This document shows positions 39,801 to 54,800 of a stretch of 64,000 bases of DNA, one piece after another; the first letter of the stretch is position 1, and every line of letters starts with the position of its first letter. Source of the stretch: Megamerina dolium (lineage: Eukaryota; Arthropoda; Insecta; Diptera; Megamerinidae). The notes beneath the pieces are model-generated. The model was not told the origin of the DNA. It made no database searches and was given only the letters and a program-made list of their open reading frames with translations. The stretch spans positions 88,547,671 through 88,611,670 of the forward strand of contig OY978525.1 of NCBI GenBank assembly GCA_963854835.1, written 5' to 3'. The translations under genes were made by a program, and so were the position numbers.

Positions 39801-42800
39801 TTTATTAATTATTTATTAAGTTAATTTAATTCAATTAAATAATTTATTAAATTGTTAATTTATTTTTTTATTCACAATATATTTATTTTACTCCAAAGTA
39901 TCATTAATCATACAGCCCGATTAATAAATTACTCAATTAACCATTATTTTGATTCCAATACAAAGTCAATACGTAGTTTTTCAAAGCTACAAATTTAACA
40001 AAAAGAATGTAAAGGTTATCCGCACCCGAAGCATAGGCAACCGAAAAGTGAATATTTAACCAATAATAGACAACATCAAACTGTCATTCGCTTTGAATGG
40101 TTGTCAAGTTTTGCGATTGTTTTTCTTCAATTAATGCGACCGTTATCCACCAATAATGTGTGCTAAATATAAGACCTTCTTAGATAGCAACAGTTGTTCA
40201 ATACCATAAGGCCAACGTGCATCTCGGTTCAAATTCAGGCTCAGTCAACAAATAGCATCTAACTCTCTGTATTGAAGTAGCAATTTTTCCGATAATAAAC
40301 AATTGCTTTGAGAAAGACAATAAAATCAACTCAACCACGATTTCTCTGATATTTTAGTGCCAAATATAACCGATTAAAACATATGTAGTACGTAGCCTTT
40401 ATAAGCCTTTGCATTATAATCTACGTACAAAATACGAACAGGCTAGATATTAATACCCTAGGTGAGCACGGGATGTTTTGAGGCTTGCATCGACAATTTG
40501 TTTTATGTACTAATTACATTAACAGTTGTTGGACGATGAGAAAGCCTTGTAATTATATCAAATTTATTACGAATAAGTCACTTCAGGCTCTATATATAAA
40601 ACTCGTATAGATTCCAGCCACAAGAAATTAGAGGCGTAGACAACATTGCATTACAATGGGCCAATTGAACCCCTTGGGGCAACCACGTATAACATCTACC
40701 TACTTTTTGAAACAGCCAATATACGCGTGCACATGCATATGTACATAAATAAACACACATTTTCAAATGTACGATTGGTTCGTGCACGTAAAATTGAATT
40801 TAAAATAAATAAGATTAAATTAAAATTTTGCTCCAATTTTGCATCAAACGCAATAAAATAAAAATAAGTCTTTTACGTGCAAACTGTGTAAAAACATACA
40901 TACATTCATACGAAGCATAACCAAATTAAAGCAAAAAATATAAAAAATAAGTAAAACAAATAATAAAAAGAAATCGAAAAGCACACACACACACACACAA
41001 ATACACAAATGAACAGGAAAAAACCAACAAAAACCAAAAAGAGGCAGTCATTACTGTGATGCTGTTGCTACAACTACTACTGATGGTATAAATATTTCAT
41101 TGCATTAAATTTGCTTCAATTACTCGTGGTTCCTTTGGAAACACGATTTTTCGTTAACAAAAAATATATGCGTGCATAGCAGAAAAACGCGTTGAGAATT
41201 ACTGTTTGCGCTTAAAACAAATAAGTAAGCAAGCAATCACATCCCATCACATAATCGACACCACTCCAAAAAGCGGGCAACAAATTTATACGCCTAAGCC
41301 CATACATATACGAGTATGTGTATAAGTATCATTTATACGAGTACAAAATACTATACGAGTATAAGAATTAAAAGAAAAACTCAAAACAAGGAAATGAGAT
41401 TTTTTACTTTATGCCTTCACATATGTACTTATAGTATTGAAAAAAGTTCATGTCATTAACTGAAGAATTCATTCTACCTGCCGTTTGTATGAGGTGAGAT
41501 ATATCGAAATTTTGTGCAGACATTAATTTTCACATGCAAACAACAATAATAGAAAAACATAGATGGAATAGCAACACATGACGGTAACTAATTTGTACGG
41601 CGATTAGTGATAGTATAGATATAGGGAATATTAGTACTATAAATGATGGTTTGCCTCCCTGCAAAGGCACATGTTAATGGAAATGTGTTGAGCATAGCAA
41701 ATATATAAAAAATTAAATAGCCCAATCCGAATACAGGAGTAATGGCGGATTAAAGTTTAAAAAAGATAACGACTTTGTATGAGAGTGGGCGTGACTTGGA
41801 GGTGATTAAGCTGATTATAATCCACAAGAACTCAATCCAGCAAATTGCAAAGGTGCACAACATTTAGCAAAGCTTGGCATATTGCGAATTTCGATAAGGC
41901 AAAAATTGACGTTGGTACTATATTAGCATGCTACTATGTGAAGCAGAATTTACAGAAAGAACATTCGACTAAAGACAAAACAGTGAGTTGTGTTGATTTA
42001 ATTAATTTTTTTCACTCAAGATTAGCGACGTTTGAAGAAGTTGCGTTAACTTGCATACGAATATGCTAAAAAGATGTGGATGTATCCGGGATCGTGCGAT
42101 GCCAATAATCTGTATCGTATCATTGTGTCTAGCGATACAATATCAACCATGAAGAAGTCACGACATCCGAGCCTTGCACCCTTCAGAAGCGGAGCACTTT
42201 CAACAAGCGAAGTATCTTCAGCAAGCTCTGTCGGTAGGTCCGTCCAGAAATCAAACCGTAGCCGTGGCCAATGAACTCGGCCGTTTTGACATCGTCAGAA
42301 ATTGTAGCCTAAGACTGAGCTGAAGCGGAAAAGATTATCGGAGAAAGACGAAACACCAGCAGCAAAGAAGTAAAAGGCCGTGGCAAATCGAAGACCCCGC
42401 AGAAGAAAATAACGTCTCCCATCAATAATTTTCAATTTAGAAACTGTTCAATAATTCCCCGAGATTTTAAAAACCACAAAAACAGATATTTTGCGATAAT
42501 TTATATATTTTTGATACAATTTGATCAAACTGCTGATAACAAAAGGAAGGTTATTGCTCGTACTACAAAACCAAGCTATGAAATTTTTGAAAAAGGTAAT
42601 TGTTTGCGAGTTGTTTGGCCAAAATAAGAATACCCCTACTTTCCCTACGAACGAATTTCCAAAATTTTACTTTGATACGTTTGACCGTAATATAAAATTA
42701 CCCAGCAGCATATTTGTCAAGGCCTTGCTAACATAAGGCATTACAGAACGGCGTTTACAGAACGAGATGGTAATCTTTTAAGTAAATAAACTGAAATGAG

Positions 42801-45800
42801 TTGTACAAATACAAACACTCATAATTTTCAATTGATTTGATTTTAGTACACATCTAGAGAGCAATCAAATCAATTAATTGTTAGAGTGATGGTACAACCG
42901 GTGGGTGATGGTGGATCAGTGCTTAGTGTGTTGGCCTTCTGATCTGTAGGTCGCGGGTTCAATCCCGGCTGAAGCATAAAAAATTTGATTTAGAAATGAT
43001 TTTTCTTTTAAACGGTACCCACCTATCGGCAAGCAATTGGCAATTCTTCCGGCAGTAATAATTTGCCATGGAAAAACTTCTAAAAGAACTCTGTTAAAAA
43101 GCTCAGTAAAAGTGATGTCGCAAGAGCTCTGCCGGTTAATATAAGTAGGTCCCTTCTGAGTAATGAAAGAGAAGCTCGGCCAAAGAACTCTTCGGGGATT
43201 ATAGGAGCCACATATTTATTTTTTATATTTTATGGTACTACCGTTGACTTTGGAATAGGCAAATCGTGATTTCAAATCTTGGCGGGGTATCTTTTTTTAT
43301 TTATATATTTTTTTTTCATTTTGGAAATAATATATTTGACAAAAAATCTTTAACAATATTTTCGCGAAAATTTTTTTATTATCACAGTAATCAACAATAT
43401 TGTAGTATGGTATGTGGTTAAAGTTTTGCGATCGGGAAACCCAGGTTCGAACCCATGAACGAACACGAGAGAAATTCTTTTTTGGTTTTAGACACATGTT
43501 GTAATTCTTATATCGACATCACATTTTGCAATGAATGATAAAATGTCGGCATTACTCAAGTGCTTAAAAAAAAAAACTTCTTAAAATTAGGCCCGTTTCA
43601 TGTAAAAAATAATTAAAGATAGCATGCAGGCCTTTTGGATCCCAAAGAAGGGCTTCAGTGATCGCTTTTTACTCCCTCTTTTTTCCACTGCGTATAAACA
43701 ATATTTAAAGTATTTAATAAATGAAATGAAAAAAGAAAAATTATTTCTAAATGATTGTTCAGAAAATAATCGCTTTCCTTATAATTCAAGTAGAGAAGTT
43801 CCTTGACTTTATGCGGTAAAGACCAAAGCATTTTAATAATGTTCTTCAATTCAAAATATTGCATGTAAATTATGTGATTTTGTTATATAGAATTTCTCTC
43901 TACTCAGCAATACAGTGGACCGTCCGTTAACGAACGCTTCGCTTAATGAACATTTCGCATAACGAACAACATTTTTTATTTAAAAACGTTTTGCTTAACG
44001 AACGAAGTTTCGTATAACGACCATCGAAAAAGAACGAAACAAGTGTTTAAAGCAAGCAAGGGCTGGCTCGAAATATTTTTTAAACGTACTGGCATCCATA
44101 AGTGTGACCAAACGGGTCTTTTTTGGGAAAAATTGTCAAACAAAACCTATATAACAGCAAAGGAGAATGCAATGCCAGGTCACAAACCAATAAAATGCCG
44201 CTTTACTCTACTTTATTGCGTCAATGGCAATTTGAAAATAAAACCATTCCTCATCTATCAAGAGAATCCAAGCACCTTCAAAAATCATATTGTCGACAAG
44301 ATGGAGATCGAACGGTAATGCTTGGGTGACACGTGACGTTTTTACTTATTGTGTCAACAAAGTTTTTGCTCCTTCTGTGATGAAATATTTTACTGAGATG
44401 GATTTACCACTTAATGCTTCGTCTGTTACGGACAACGCTCGTTCCCATCAACCAGGGATATCATTGAAGAACTCAAATTCATCAAAATTCACTGTTTTGT
44501 CTCCTAACACCACTCCATGACTTCAGCCTATGGACCAGCAAGTTGTCTCTAACTTAAAGTGATATTTTCTACACCGTTGTCTGTATCAAAATTATTGGAA
44601 AGGCATGGGAAAGTGTTACCAAGAGCTCTCGAATCTCCCTGGAAGAAACTGTGCTTGACAGCAAGGAGATGGGGAGGAGACTTTATCAGACAAGGAGGTA
44701 ACATAAGAACAACAACCGTCTAGTACAATTAAAGAAATGCTAAATAGCATCACCCCCGTCAGACAGTGGCTAAACCCCTTTTTGTTAAAGAACTAGCTGT
44801 TATGTAGTTATTATAAAAACAGGTTTTTTTAATATTGTCGTATTGGAACGTATTACTTTGTTTTACATTGATTTATATGAATTGTGTTCGTTAACCGAGG
44901 GTACACTGTATTTCATGCTATATGAAAATGAACTGACACATGATTAAAGGTATATTTAAAATGTATACGTACTTTGTACATACACAGAGACTAAACGTCT
45001 ACATAATAATAAATTTACCTAAATTTATATTATACATATGCTTTAAAAGTAGAATTGCTGTTGTTATGGAAAATCTATGTGCAAACGCTTGCAGATAAAT
45101 GAAGAAATACATATGAATGTAGGTGTATACCTTGCGGAAAATAATACAAATTGACTTAAACACTATAGCTCAGTGATAAAAATAAGTGTTGCGAAAGAAG
45201 AAAACACAACCAGCCCAAAATCAATGATTAAGTATAGGAATTAAGTGTGATATTCAATTTGATATTAAAGAATATCAATGTAAATATAAAATATAGTCAT
45301 CCTTATTTCATCACAAATCTTATATTCCGTAAATACTTTAAGAATTTTGGTGTGTAATTGAATTTTAAAATGTGTTTATTTATTTTCTAATGCATTTAAA
45401 ATTACAAATAATCCGATTATACTCTTTTTATATACATACATAAATGTATATTATATTCTCTAAACGAAAATGTAACGCTTATACCACCACATCGTGCAAA
45501 TATGGAGACATACATATGTGCATATCCTCGTACTATGCTGTATGTTGTATGACATCGTATTAATATCACACGACCGCACAGTAATTGTTTTGGGAGTTGA
45601 CAAGTAACAACAATAACAACAACAGCAGCAACATCAATAGCAGCAAGTAAATGCAATATGTGACATTATTATTGTATATATAATGTACCATACGATATAG
45701 TACCATAGAACATAGCCGACATCCAATATAAAGATTGATGCAAAAGTACGTGCTGCAATTAGCAATGCATAGCATTGTGAATAATCATTAAATTTTGGGG

Positions 45801-48800
45801 AGAATTAACAAAATATCTCTCGAACCTGCAACTAATCAAGCAGTTTCAAATTTAAATCAATGTGCAAGGTTTTGTGAAGAAATAAAGAAGTATATGGTAT
45901 GTCCAAGAGAAATAGATTCCACATGTCTTTCACCACCCAATCGACAGAAACTTTTTCAACTTTTGATTCCACCACAATTTTCTGATATTCTGTTTTACGA
46001 ACAATGCTCAAGAAGTTCTTTTTCATAGAACGATTGAAAAATCAACGAAAATTATTATAACTTACTCCTTGGATTTGTTGTGTAAAATGTGGCACAAACT
46101 TTCCATAAAACGATTCCATTGAATACACCAATACAAAACACGTACAAAATCAAAGTGCTTAAAAGCAATTTCGTACTTTTTTAACAATTGTTAAGGCAAC
46201 ATTCGAGGGTGTAGGCAAGACAATAGGTTGATTTTCAGGCATTGAGAATTGTGCCTTCCCAGTGAAATTAAATTGAATATATCAATTCATACGAATATAT
46301 TTTTAAAAATGCTAAAGTAGCTTTCATTAAATACTCGTAAATAAATGCTACATCACACTTTGTCAAAGACTGATTATAGTACGGAATGTATACAAAAAGC
46401 AATGTTTTATAAATTTAAAATATAAACAGTAATAGTTAATTTGCATACGTAAATCTACATACGACTATCAAGTAAAATTATATAAGAAAAAAATCACATA
46501 TAAATCATTCAAACAAAAACATAAGCCTATGAGTAAATGGGTGGCTGGGTGACGCGCATAAATGTCAGTATATTGTACTCGTATATACTTTCCACTTTTT
46601 CATATTTCTTGTTTTTTTTTTTTTTTGTTTCTTATTAAGGAGTATTGTTTTACGTTACCAAACTGTTGGAATCAACGTTCACTACTTGACATTCAACACT
46701 TTATCTCATCATCTTGCACTGAATGAGTACCTTCTTGTGTTGAGTAACTGTTGTGGTATCTTATGCGTGTAATCGACGTGTCCCTATCAATATGTTTTCA
46801 CTTGAGTCTCATAATATTATCATATTTTTCTTTTTTCTCTTCTCCTCCGCTTTTTTTCTTTTGTTACTTACAAGTAAATCATCATCATCATCATCATCAT
46901 CCTCAGTGGTATGAAATTATGTTTAATACATGCTGTAGACACTTTGTCTTTATGCTTGCATATATCTCAAAAGGCGTACTATTTGTACGAAAAACTTTTA
47001 GTGCGTTGCGTGAGACCTTGATATTCAACTCATCCCACTTCATTTCTTGTATGAATAATGTATGAATTTTTACATTATTTTGCAAGTATTATATTCAATA
47101 TTGATTAATAGACTAATTGATCAAAATATTTTTCTCACATAGGAAATATATGATTAGGAAATGCATATATTCAATTAAAATCAATTATGCTTATATTAAT
47201 GTGTGTCACTGTGGGACATCGAGTATGTAAGCAATACCGTTTTATGATTTTTAACATTCGTCAACCATCGAATTATGATAGTCAATTGTGGCTAATCAAT
47301 AAAACTAATTAAAATGCAAAATCATTCATATGTACACATATGCATGTATGTAGTATGTATGCACATTATAGAAATCAATCATGCATCCCAAATAATCATA
47401 TTTATTCAGTTTTGATTAATTAGCACTATTCGTATGTAGGCATTCATGAGAATTTAATCGTATGTATGCATTAAATTATTATCAAATCGTTTGAAACTAA
47501 TATGTTTATTAGTTGCATTTAAATTATTAAGTATGTTTGTTTTTGTGTAAGCAAATAATTAAATTATTAATAAACAGCGAATTATGTGAAAACAAATAGA
47601 GCACCAAATTGTGCCAAATCATAACAACAATATAATATTTGCATAATATTTTGAAATATTCTTAAATATTATGTATAAGGAAATTATCAAATGAGAGCTA
47701 AATATGCTGCAAAAGAGGCATATGCATAAGGGTGTGTTATGCCGCAGTCGAGAAACTTGCATTGTGATCCGTTTTCCACAATTCGCAAATGATTGTCATG
47801 TACTTAGTCTTCGGAATGTTCAATCAACAATTATTGTCTTCAAATAAAACACGTCTTATGGTTTTTATCCCAAAAACTTTGATGCGGCACATAGAAATAG
47901 ACGCTGATTTGACACATTCCGCTGTTGCGTGCGAGTGTATATAGGCAAGAAGAAGGAAAGTCATGGTCAACAAAATGTGCTTCTAGCAGTTCGTTATATT
48001 TGTTCATACAATAATACTCAGTAATAATTTATGTACTTTGCTTGCACATATATACCAGGTGTACAAGCTTAAATCCGCTGTTTGCTCGTAGATGGTGTTA
48101 GTGAGCATATTGAGCTATTATCGAATGTGCATCCTTTTTTTTATGAGTTCGACACATGTTTACATCAATTAGTAAACATCAACAGTGATTTCATACAACA
48201 ACATACATTTTTCCTCGTATAATCATGTCTAGTTTCGTGCCAGAAAAAGAGCATAAGCGGGAAGCTCTGCTTTTTTGCTTCAATTTGAAGAAATCTGCTG
48301 CTGAGTCGCATCGAATGCTTGTGGAAACAGTGCGCTATCGGAAACCACTTGCAGAGACTGGTTTCGTCAGTTTAAAAAAAGGCCGTTTTGACTTGAGTGG
48401 ACTAAAATTTGGAAAATGAGTACCCCATGAATTGAACGATAGGCAGATGGAGCGACGCCAAAACACATGCGAAATCTTACTTGCTAGACAAAAAAGAAAG
48501 TCGTTCCCGCATCTTGTGGTGACTTGCGATGAAAAGTGGATATACTTTGAGAATCCTAAACGAAAAAAATCATGGGTCGATCCCGGCCAACCAGCAACTT
48601 CTTCTCCAAGACCAAATCGCTTTGGACGCAAGACGATGCTGTGCGTTTGGTGGGATCAGCAGCCTGGTGAAAGTGTCAATGCTCACCGCTACCACCAACA
48701 ACTAGTGAAATTGCGCCGTGCTTTGAGTGAAAAAAAGGCCTGGTTATGAACAAAGACATGAGAAGCTGATTTTTCTCCACGACAACGCCCCATCGCACAC

Positions 48801-51800
48801 GTCAAAACTGGTCTAAAACTACTTGGACACACTCAATTGAGAGGTGCTACCTCATCCCGCTTATTCACCAGACCTGGCTCGTTCTGATTATCACCTGTTT
48901 TCGTCGATGGGTTACGCGCTCGCCGAACAGCACTTCGATTCGTATGCAGACGTCGGAAAATGGCTTGACGAGTGGTTTGCCTCGAAAAATGAGGAATTCT
49001 TTTGGCATGGTATACACAAATTACCCGAGAGATGGGAAAAACGTATAGCTAGTGAGGGCAAATACTTTGAATAAATTAAGTTTTGACTTTCTATGAAAAA
49101 AAATGTTTTTTTTTTTTTACCGAAAAACAGTGGATTTAAGTTTGTACACCTGGTACAATAACAGGCATGACAAATCGCATAGGAAGAGAAGAAATTACTA
49201 AATACACAAGCCAACCGCCTCACATCTTCGTTAACTGGCGCCAGTTAGAAATACCTCTTCTGTGTCGTCCACTAGCTGGTTCCGAAGAGAACACACACTT
49301 AGCTGGAGCGTGCTCGTCCATTCGCTCGACATGCCCTAGCAAGCGCAGCCGTTGAATTTTGATGCGCTTTACTATGTCGTTGTCGTCATACAGCTCATAC
49401 AGCTAATTATCGCACCTTATATACTCTCCACCAACGCCAATAGGAACAAAGAGCTTACTTAGGCCATTTCTCTCGAAAAATCCAAGCATTTTCTTATCTA
49501 AGGTGGAAAAAGTCCAGGCTTCGCGCCATATGTAAGGACAGACGAGATTAACGACTTTTAGAGTGTAGTTTTCGTTTATCGAGAGGGCTAAATTTTTCAA
49601 TTGCTTACTTAGCCCAAAGTAGCACCTCCTGTTTCCAAGAGTGATCCTTCGTAATTTTTCCAGGCTGTTGCGTTACTGGCGTAAATGCTTGATCCAAGAC
49701 ATACAAACTCCTTCACCTCTTCAAAAGTGTAGTTATCAACAGCGACGTGCTATCCAAGACATCGGGATTCCGTTGACACTAGGTACTTCGTCTTGCCCTC
49801 GTTCATCATAAGACCCATGCGGCACCACTCTCTTTCCAACTTCGCGATTGCTGCGCAGAATGCTCATGCAGTGTTCATGCCGATTTTCTCAATATCATCG
49901 GGTTAGCTAACATCATGACACTTGTGTCGCAGTAGGTGCCATTACGTAGTAAATCAGCAGCTCACATTATTTTCTCCATAATAAAATTTAAACAGCCACC
50001 TTGTCCCGTTCGGTATTAAACGGCAGGGAGAGGTCTTTCCCAACTTTCACTGTACAACAGGAATTATACAATATCATACTGCAGAGACGAATGAGCTTCG
50101 CAAGAATTCCGAACACAGACATTGTTGTGTAAAGGTAATCCCCTACCGGACTGTCTAAAGGGGATTTATAATCAACCGTGGTGCATTTCGATTCTTTTTT
50201 CTTTGGCCTTCTCCAGGATTAGGCGTAGTGTGAATAACTGACAAATGGTGGATTTATTATTGTCACTAACCCAGACGAAGCAACCAATTATTCAATAGAG
50301 TTTCTGAATTCATTTAATTTGGCAGGACTCCCACAACATAATTTACGACTGAAGGTTGGTTTAGTTACTATCATGCTGCGGAACCTTAATCAACACTTTT
50401 CTTTCTTCAGTGAACTAGGCACTTTTAATGAATTTTTGCATACAATCGATGCAAAATGCGTGGTTAATATTTTAAATCGATTGTTTTAAACTTCTGAAGA
50501 TAATCAATCAATGAAACATATTTCCAATCCAGGAATTGTCTTTGTCTTCTTTGATGCACACCCACAAGCCATCAGTCCATTGTTTCTAATGTTCTATTCG
50601 TTCTAGTGTATGGTGGTAGATCCAGGTTTCATCAACAATTATGAAACGATGCTTGTAATCCACTTTATTTTGCTTAATCGTTAGCAAATGCGTCACTTTT
50701 TCACCTTCAATACTTTATGTAAAAGTCATATGACCAACTTGTTCTAAGTTGTAGTTTCGATTTCTACGTCGCTTTTAAATTAGAAGTGAATTTTCTGTAT
50801 ATATATTTTTTTTCTTACTTGCTTCCGAGTGGATATTAATATTTTTTAAAACTAAATCAGCTTCTTTGAAACAATCCTAATACGCTTAAATAAATATTAA
50901 AGAAATCTTTACGAAAATTTTAAACAATATGTAATCAAGCACGCCGATCATGATGGTACTCCTCTACTTAAGCGATATAGATTATGATAAATTAAACGGT
51001 AGGCAAAACTTAAAACTTAACCCCAATGCTTTTAGTCATTCACACATGAATCAAATTTAACGAAATGAGCTAAAATTGGCATTATACATACAAACAACTT
51101 TAACATAAACGCTTAACGTACAAATACATACTTGCCATACATAGACTGAAGCATTACACTTACCAGTATATCTATCGATCGATAGTATTTGCTCATCGGA
51201 GCTACTCCAAATCGATGACAGTGTTAACGATGAATCGAAGCAGATAATGTCACCGACAGTGAAGCTCGTCTGAATTGGATAGCGAAGAGACAGTATTAGT
51301 AGTATGTAAACGACGGTGGTGATGGCAACAAAGATGATGATGACAACAAAACGTCACCCGCAGCAACGATAGACATCGATATCGTCATCCGCAGCAGCAT
51401 ATTATACAAAGGACGGAAGTAGAGAATTGCATTTGTATGCGTTGTAAGCGACGGAAACCATGATGGATGGAAACGAGTGGAGGCGAGTGATGTCAGCGAA
51501 AAAAAAAAACAGTGGCATTTGGCGTTGACGACAATTATGATGATGATGATGATGATGATAACGTTGTCGATTGGTTGTTTTATAGTGTCGTTGACATTCA
51601 CGTTTGCACATAGTGTGTGTTTTTGTTTTTTGTATTTGCATAAAAGAATAAAATATGAAAGAAATAAAAATCGGTTAGTGAGTTTTCTAGTTCTTTAACG
51701 GATATTTTCACGCAATAAAATATATTTTAATAAAAAGAAATTTACAAAAAAAAAAAAAACAAAATCGCAGTAAAAATGATGGAGGTGTAACAAGTAGAAA

Positions 51801-54800
51801 AAGTAGCAAATAGTAGCACTAGTTGTCGAGCACAAACAAAAAAAAAACAAAATGACATTTTCTCAAGTGCAATGCAAAAGGAAACACAAATGCAGTGTCA
51901 TTGTTATAAAAATTGATTTTATTTAACTTTGTTATCGCACAACCATTCACTAGCACTAACTTATGCAATTGCTGTGGGTGTGCATGTGCGTACAATGTAC
52001 AACGTACGCAAGTATATGTAGATATAAGGTGGTCTTTGAAGTTCAAACATTCATAAATGGTTTCTTATGTAAAAATCCAACTGCACAGCGTTCAACAATG
52101 GTCACTGACTCAAAATGACTGTGACTATTTTCTATACTCTAAACTTCATTTAGTTTTGAACAGAAACCATTTTGCATCATGTCATAATGCAAAGACCTTG
52201 CGTGCACTATCGTGGACATTTAAATAAATATATTTTTTAGATTACGAATACGAATACAATACGCTGATCAAGGTATACATATTAATGCCGATATTGCGAA
52301 AATTAATTCCTTCTTATATATGTAGTTTGCAATTCAAGTTTATTTTAAATCAAGAATGAATCAAGTTTACTTCATTTCAAAATCAATTATGAAACACCCT
52401 TTACACATGTATATGAATGTATGTGTTATTATAGACTACTGAGTGTTATAGAAATGCATCAGTAAATGTCCGTTTGATAAAATGTTCTGAAACTAATACC
52501 AACACACTGCAGGAGTATAGTTAGTTAACTATTATGTGGGTCGCTGACGTACTCATTAAAGTAGAAATGGAATACTTTCAAAGTATATTTAACAATACAA
52601 ACATGTATATGTAAATATACAAATGCAATATTTATAGGTGTTTCTGAAATTACATTCAATATAATACAATGTAAAATTATCTCAATGCTGCAACATATTT
52701 TCATTAAAACTTTTATTTTTCTATTATTTCTTTTATTACCTTTGATTAAAAAAACCGCTATTTTAACACATTTTATAATTGCCCTCCATGTACCATCAAC
52801 TATAACTAAATGCCACAAAACGACAGCATTTTTGCCATACCTAACTACTTTTGTGACCCCTAGTAATGCATAACGGTTTCTGCAAAAGCTAAAATATGAA
52901 ATAAGATGGCAAAATGCACTAAACCATAGCTATTTCGCTTTACTTAACCCACTAGCTACTCGACTGTCTCCTTGTAATGTACAAACGTGCCAATTCGTTG
53001 AAAACCCGAATATCTTACGAGAACATCTAGCATTCGTTGCATAATTCTATTCCTGTTCTCCTCTTTGAATAACAATCACGTTTTAATCCATTTTTATTAA
53101 TATGAGGAGCATACATTTTACAAGCGCTAGATTAAAATCTTAGCCGTTGAAAAGTGTTTCATTTTTGGTCAAATTTGTAACCTAACTTTTCCGAACACCC
53201 AATATTACAAACATACATTTGATGTTAAGCTAGAATAAATAGATATCGGATAGATGCTATTGTTCTTGATGATGTCGGTTAAGTTGGTTGCTTCTAGAGT
53301 TGAGTTGAGCGATCAACTCAACTCTATGTGATCAATTTACAATTTAAGGTCCCCAAGTTCTTAACCTTTTAGGTTGAATGCATATTATTATTTATGCTTT
53401 TACATCATTTTATTACAACGGATTTTCCAAAGGAATGCAATATTACTTAATATAACATCAAGAAAGCTGACATTTGCAAAAATTAGTAAAAAAAAAACAA
53501 ATATAAATATATTTATACAAAACTTCCGGCATAAATGTATGCAGTCATAAATATATATATGTGTGCACACTTAACCCTGACTAGGCCTAAAACTATATGA
53601 ACACATTTGCTGCTTGGGTCATTTTTGGATACTATTGTGTTTAGGTAGAAAAATATATTGTATCTTAGAATGGAATATGTAAAATTATCCTGCATCTTGA
53701 TTCACGGAAAACTGTCTTCAAAATCTATTTATTGCAGCTCTATTTTACACATTTTTGTGAGAATAATTTATATGGTAAGCAAAACCAGTATACCAACAGT
53801 CAACCAACCTAATATATATGGTGAGAATTATGATATAGTAAACGTGCTGCTTTTTAAACAAAATTCAAATTGAAACAAAAAATGGAATGCCTAAAAGAGC
53901 TCATAAACTCTAACATTAATAAATTTTCTTTTTCATATCGCATACATAATTTATGCGATATGAAGTATCATGAATATCAAAGGAAAAATATCAATCCAAT
54001 TTTTTACCTTGTATATCAGGCATCAAGCAACTATCTCTAAAATAGGGTATAAATAAATGTTTAGCAAACGTCCACCAAGTGAAATATTAAGTAGGCGGGT
54101 CAAATAGAGACCCGCTACTATTAAGGGTTAAGTATGCGTATATACGAGGACGATCCCAGAAATACCCGACCTGACTTATAGATGGCGGCAGTAATTTGAA
54201 TAAAATTACTTTAGTGAAAAGTGGCAACCTTATAAAACATATGTTTTAAGTTTCAAGGTGCCACGTTGTTTAGTATTTTTTTTGCAGACATCGATAGTTA
54301 ACAACCTCAGTGAATTTGTAAACAGTTCAATACTTTCATTTGAAAGGTCTCAGTCCAACGAATATTAAAGCCGAACTAGATTCTACTCTGGGGGAGTCTG
54401 CTCCTTCGTTTACGACCATAAAATATTGGGTGGCAGAGTTTAACTGAAATCGTACGAGTACCGCGTTTGCTCACAATAGAACAAAAACAACATCGTGAAG
54501 ATGTTTCTATAGAGTGTTTGGCGATGTTTCACAGTAATAAAACCGAGTTTTTGCGTCGATTCGTAACCATGGATGAGACATGGGTCCACCACTTGACACC
54601 TGAGACAGAGGAGCAGTCAAAACAGTGGACTGAAAGGGGAGAATCGTGTCTAAAGAAGGCGAAGACAGTTCCATCTGCAGGCAAGGTTATGGCGTCTGTT
54701 TTTTCAAATGCACGTGGGATAATTTTTATTATCTTCAAAAAGGAAAAACAATCAACGGCGAGTATTATGCTAATTTGTTACAGCGTTTAAGTGATGAAAT

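Larger units (their letters stand above)
39324..51163 (-). other. gp210 intron 15 (11.8 kb)
   Basis: It contains a SINE cluster, a Tigger element, a mariner with TIRs, a decayed LINE copy and a mariner relic. The stretches 39400-41700, 44910-48050 and 50720-51160 show only AT-rich sequence and simple repeats. About 41720-42720 has coding-like but unassigned fragments. Confidence 0.75.

Noticed and set aside
45795..46028. 77-codon plus-strand frame with several Cys
   Set aside because: No family resemblance; it overlaps an antisense frame of similar length and shows no splice or repeat context.
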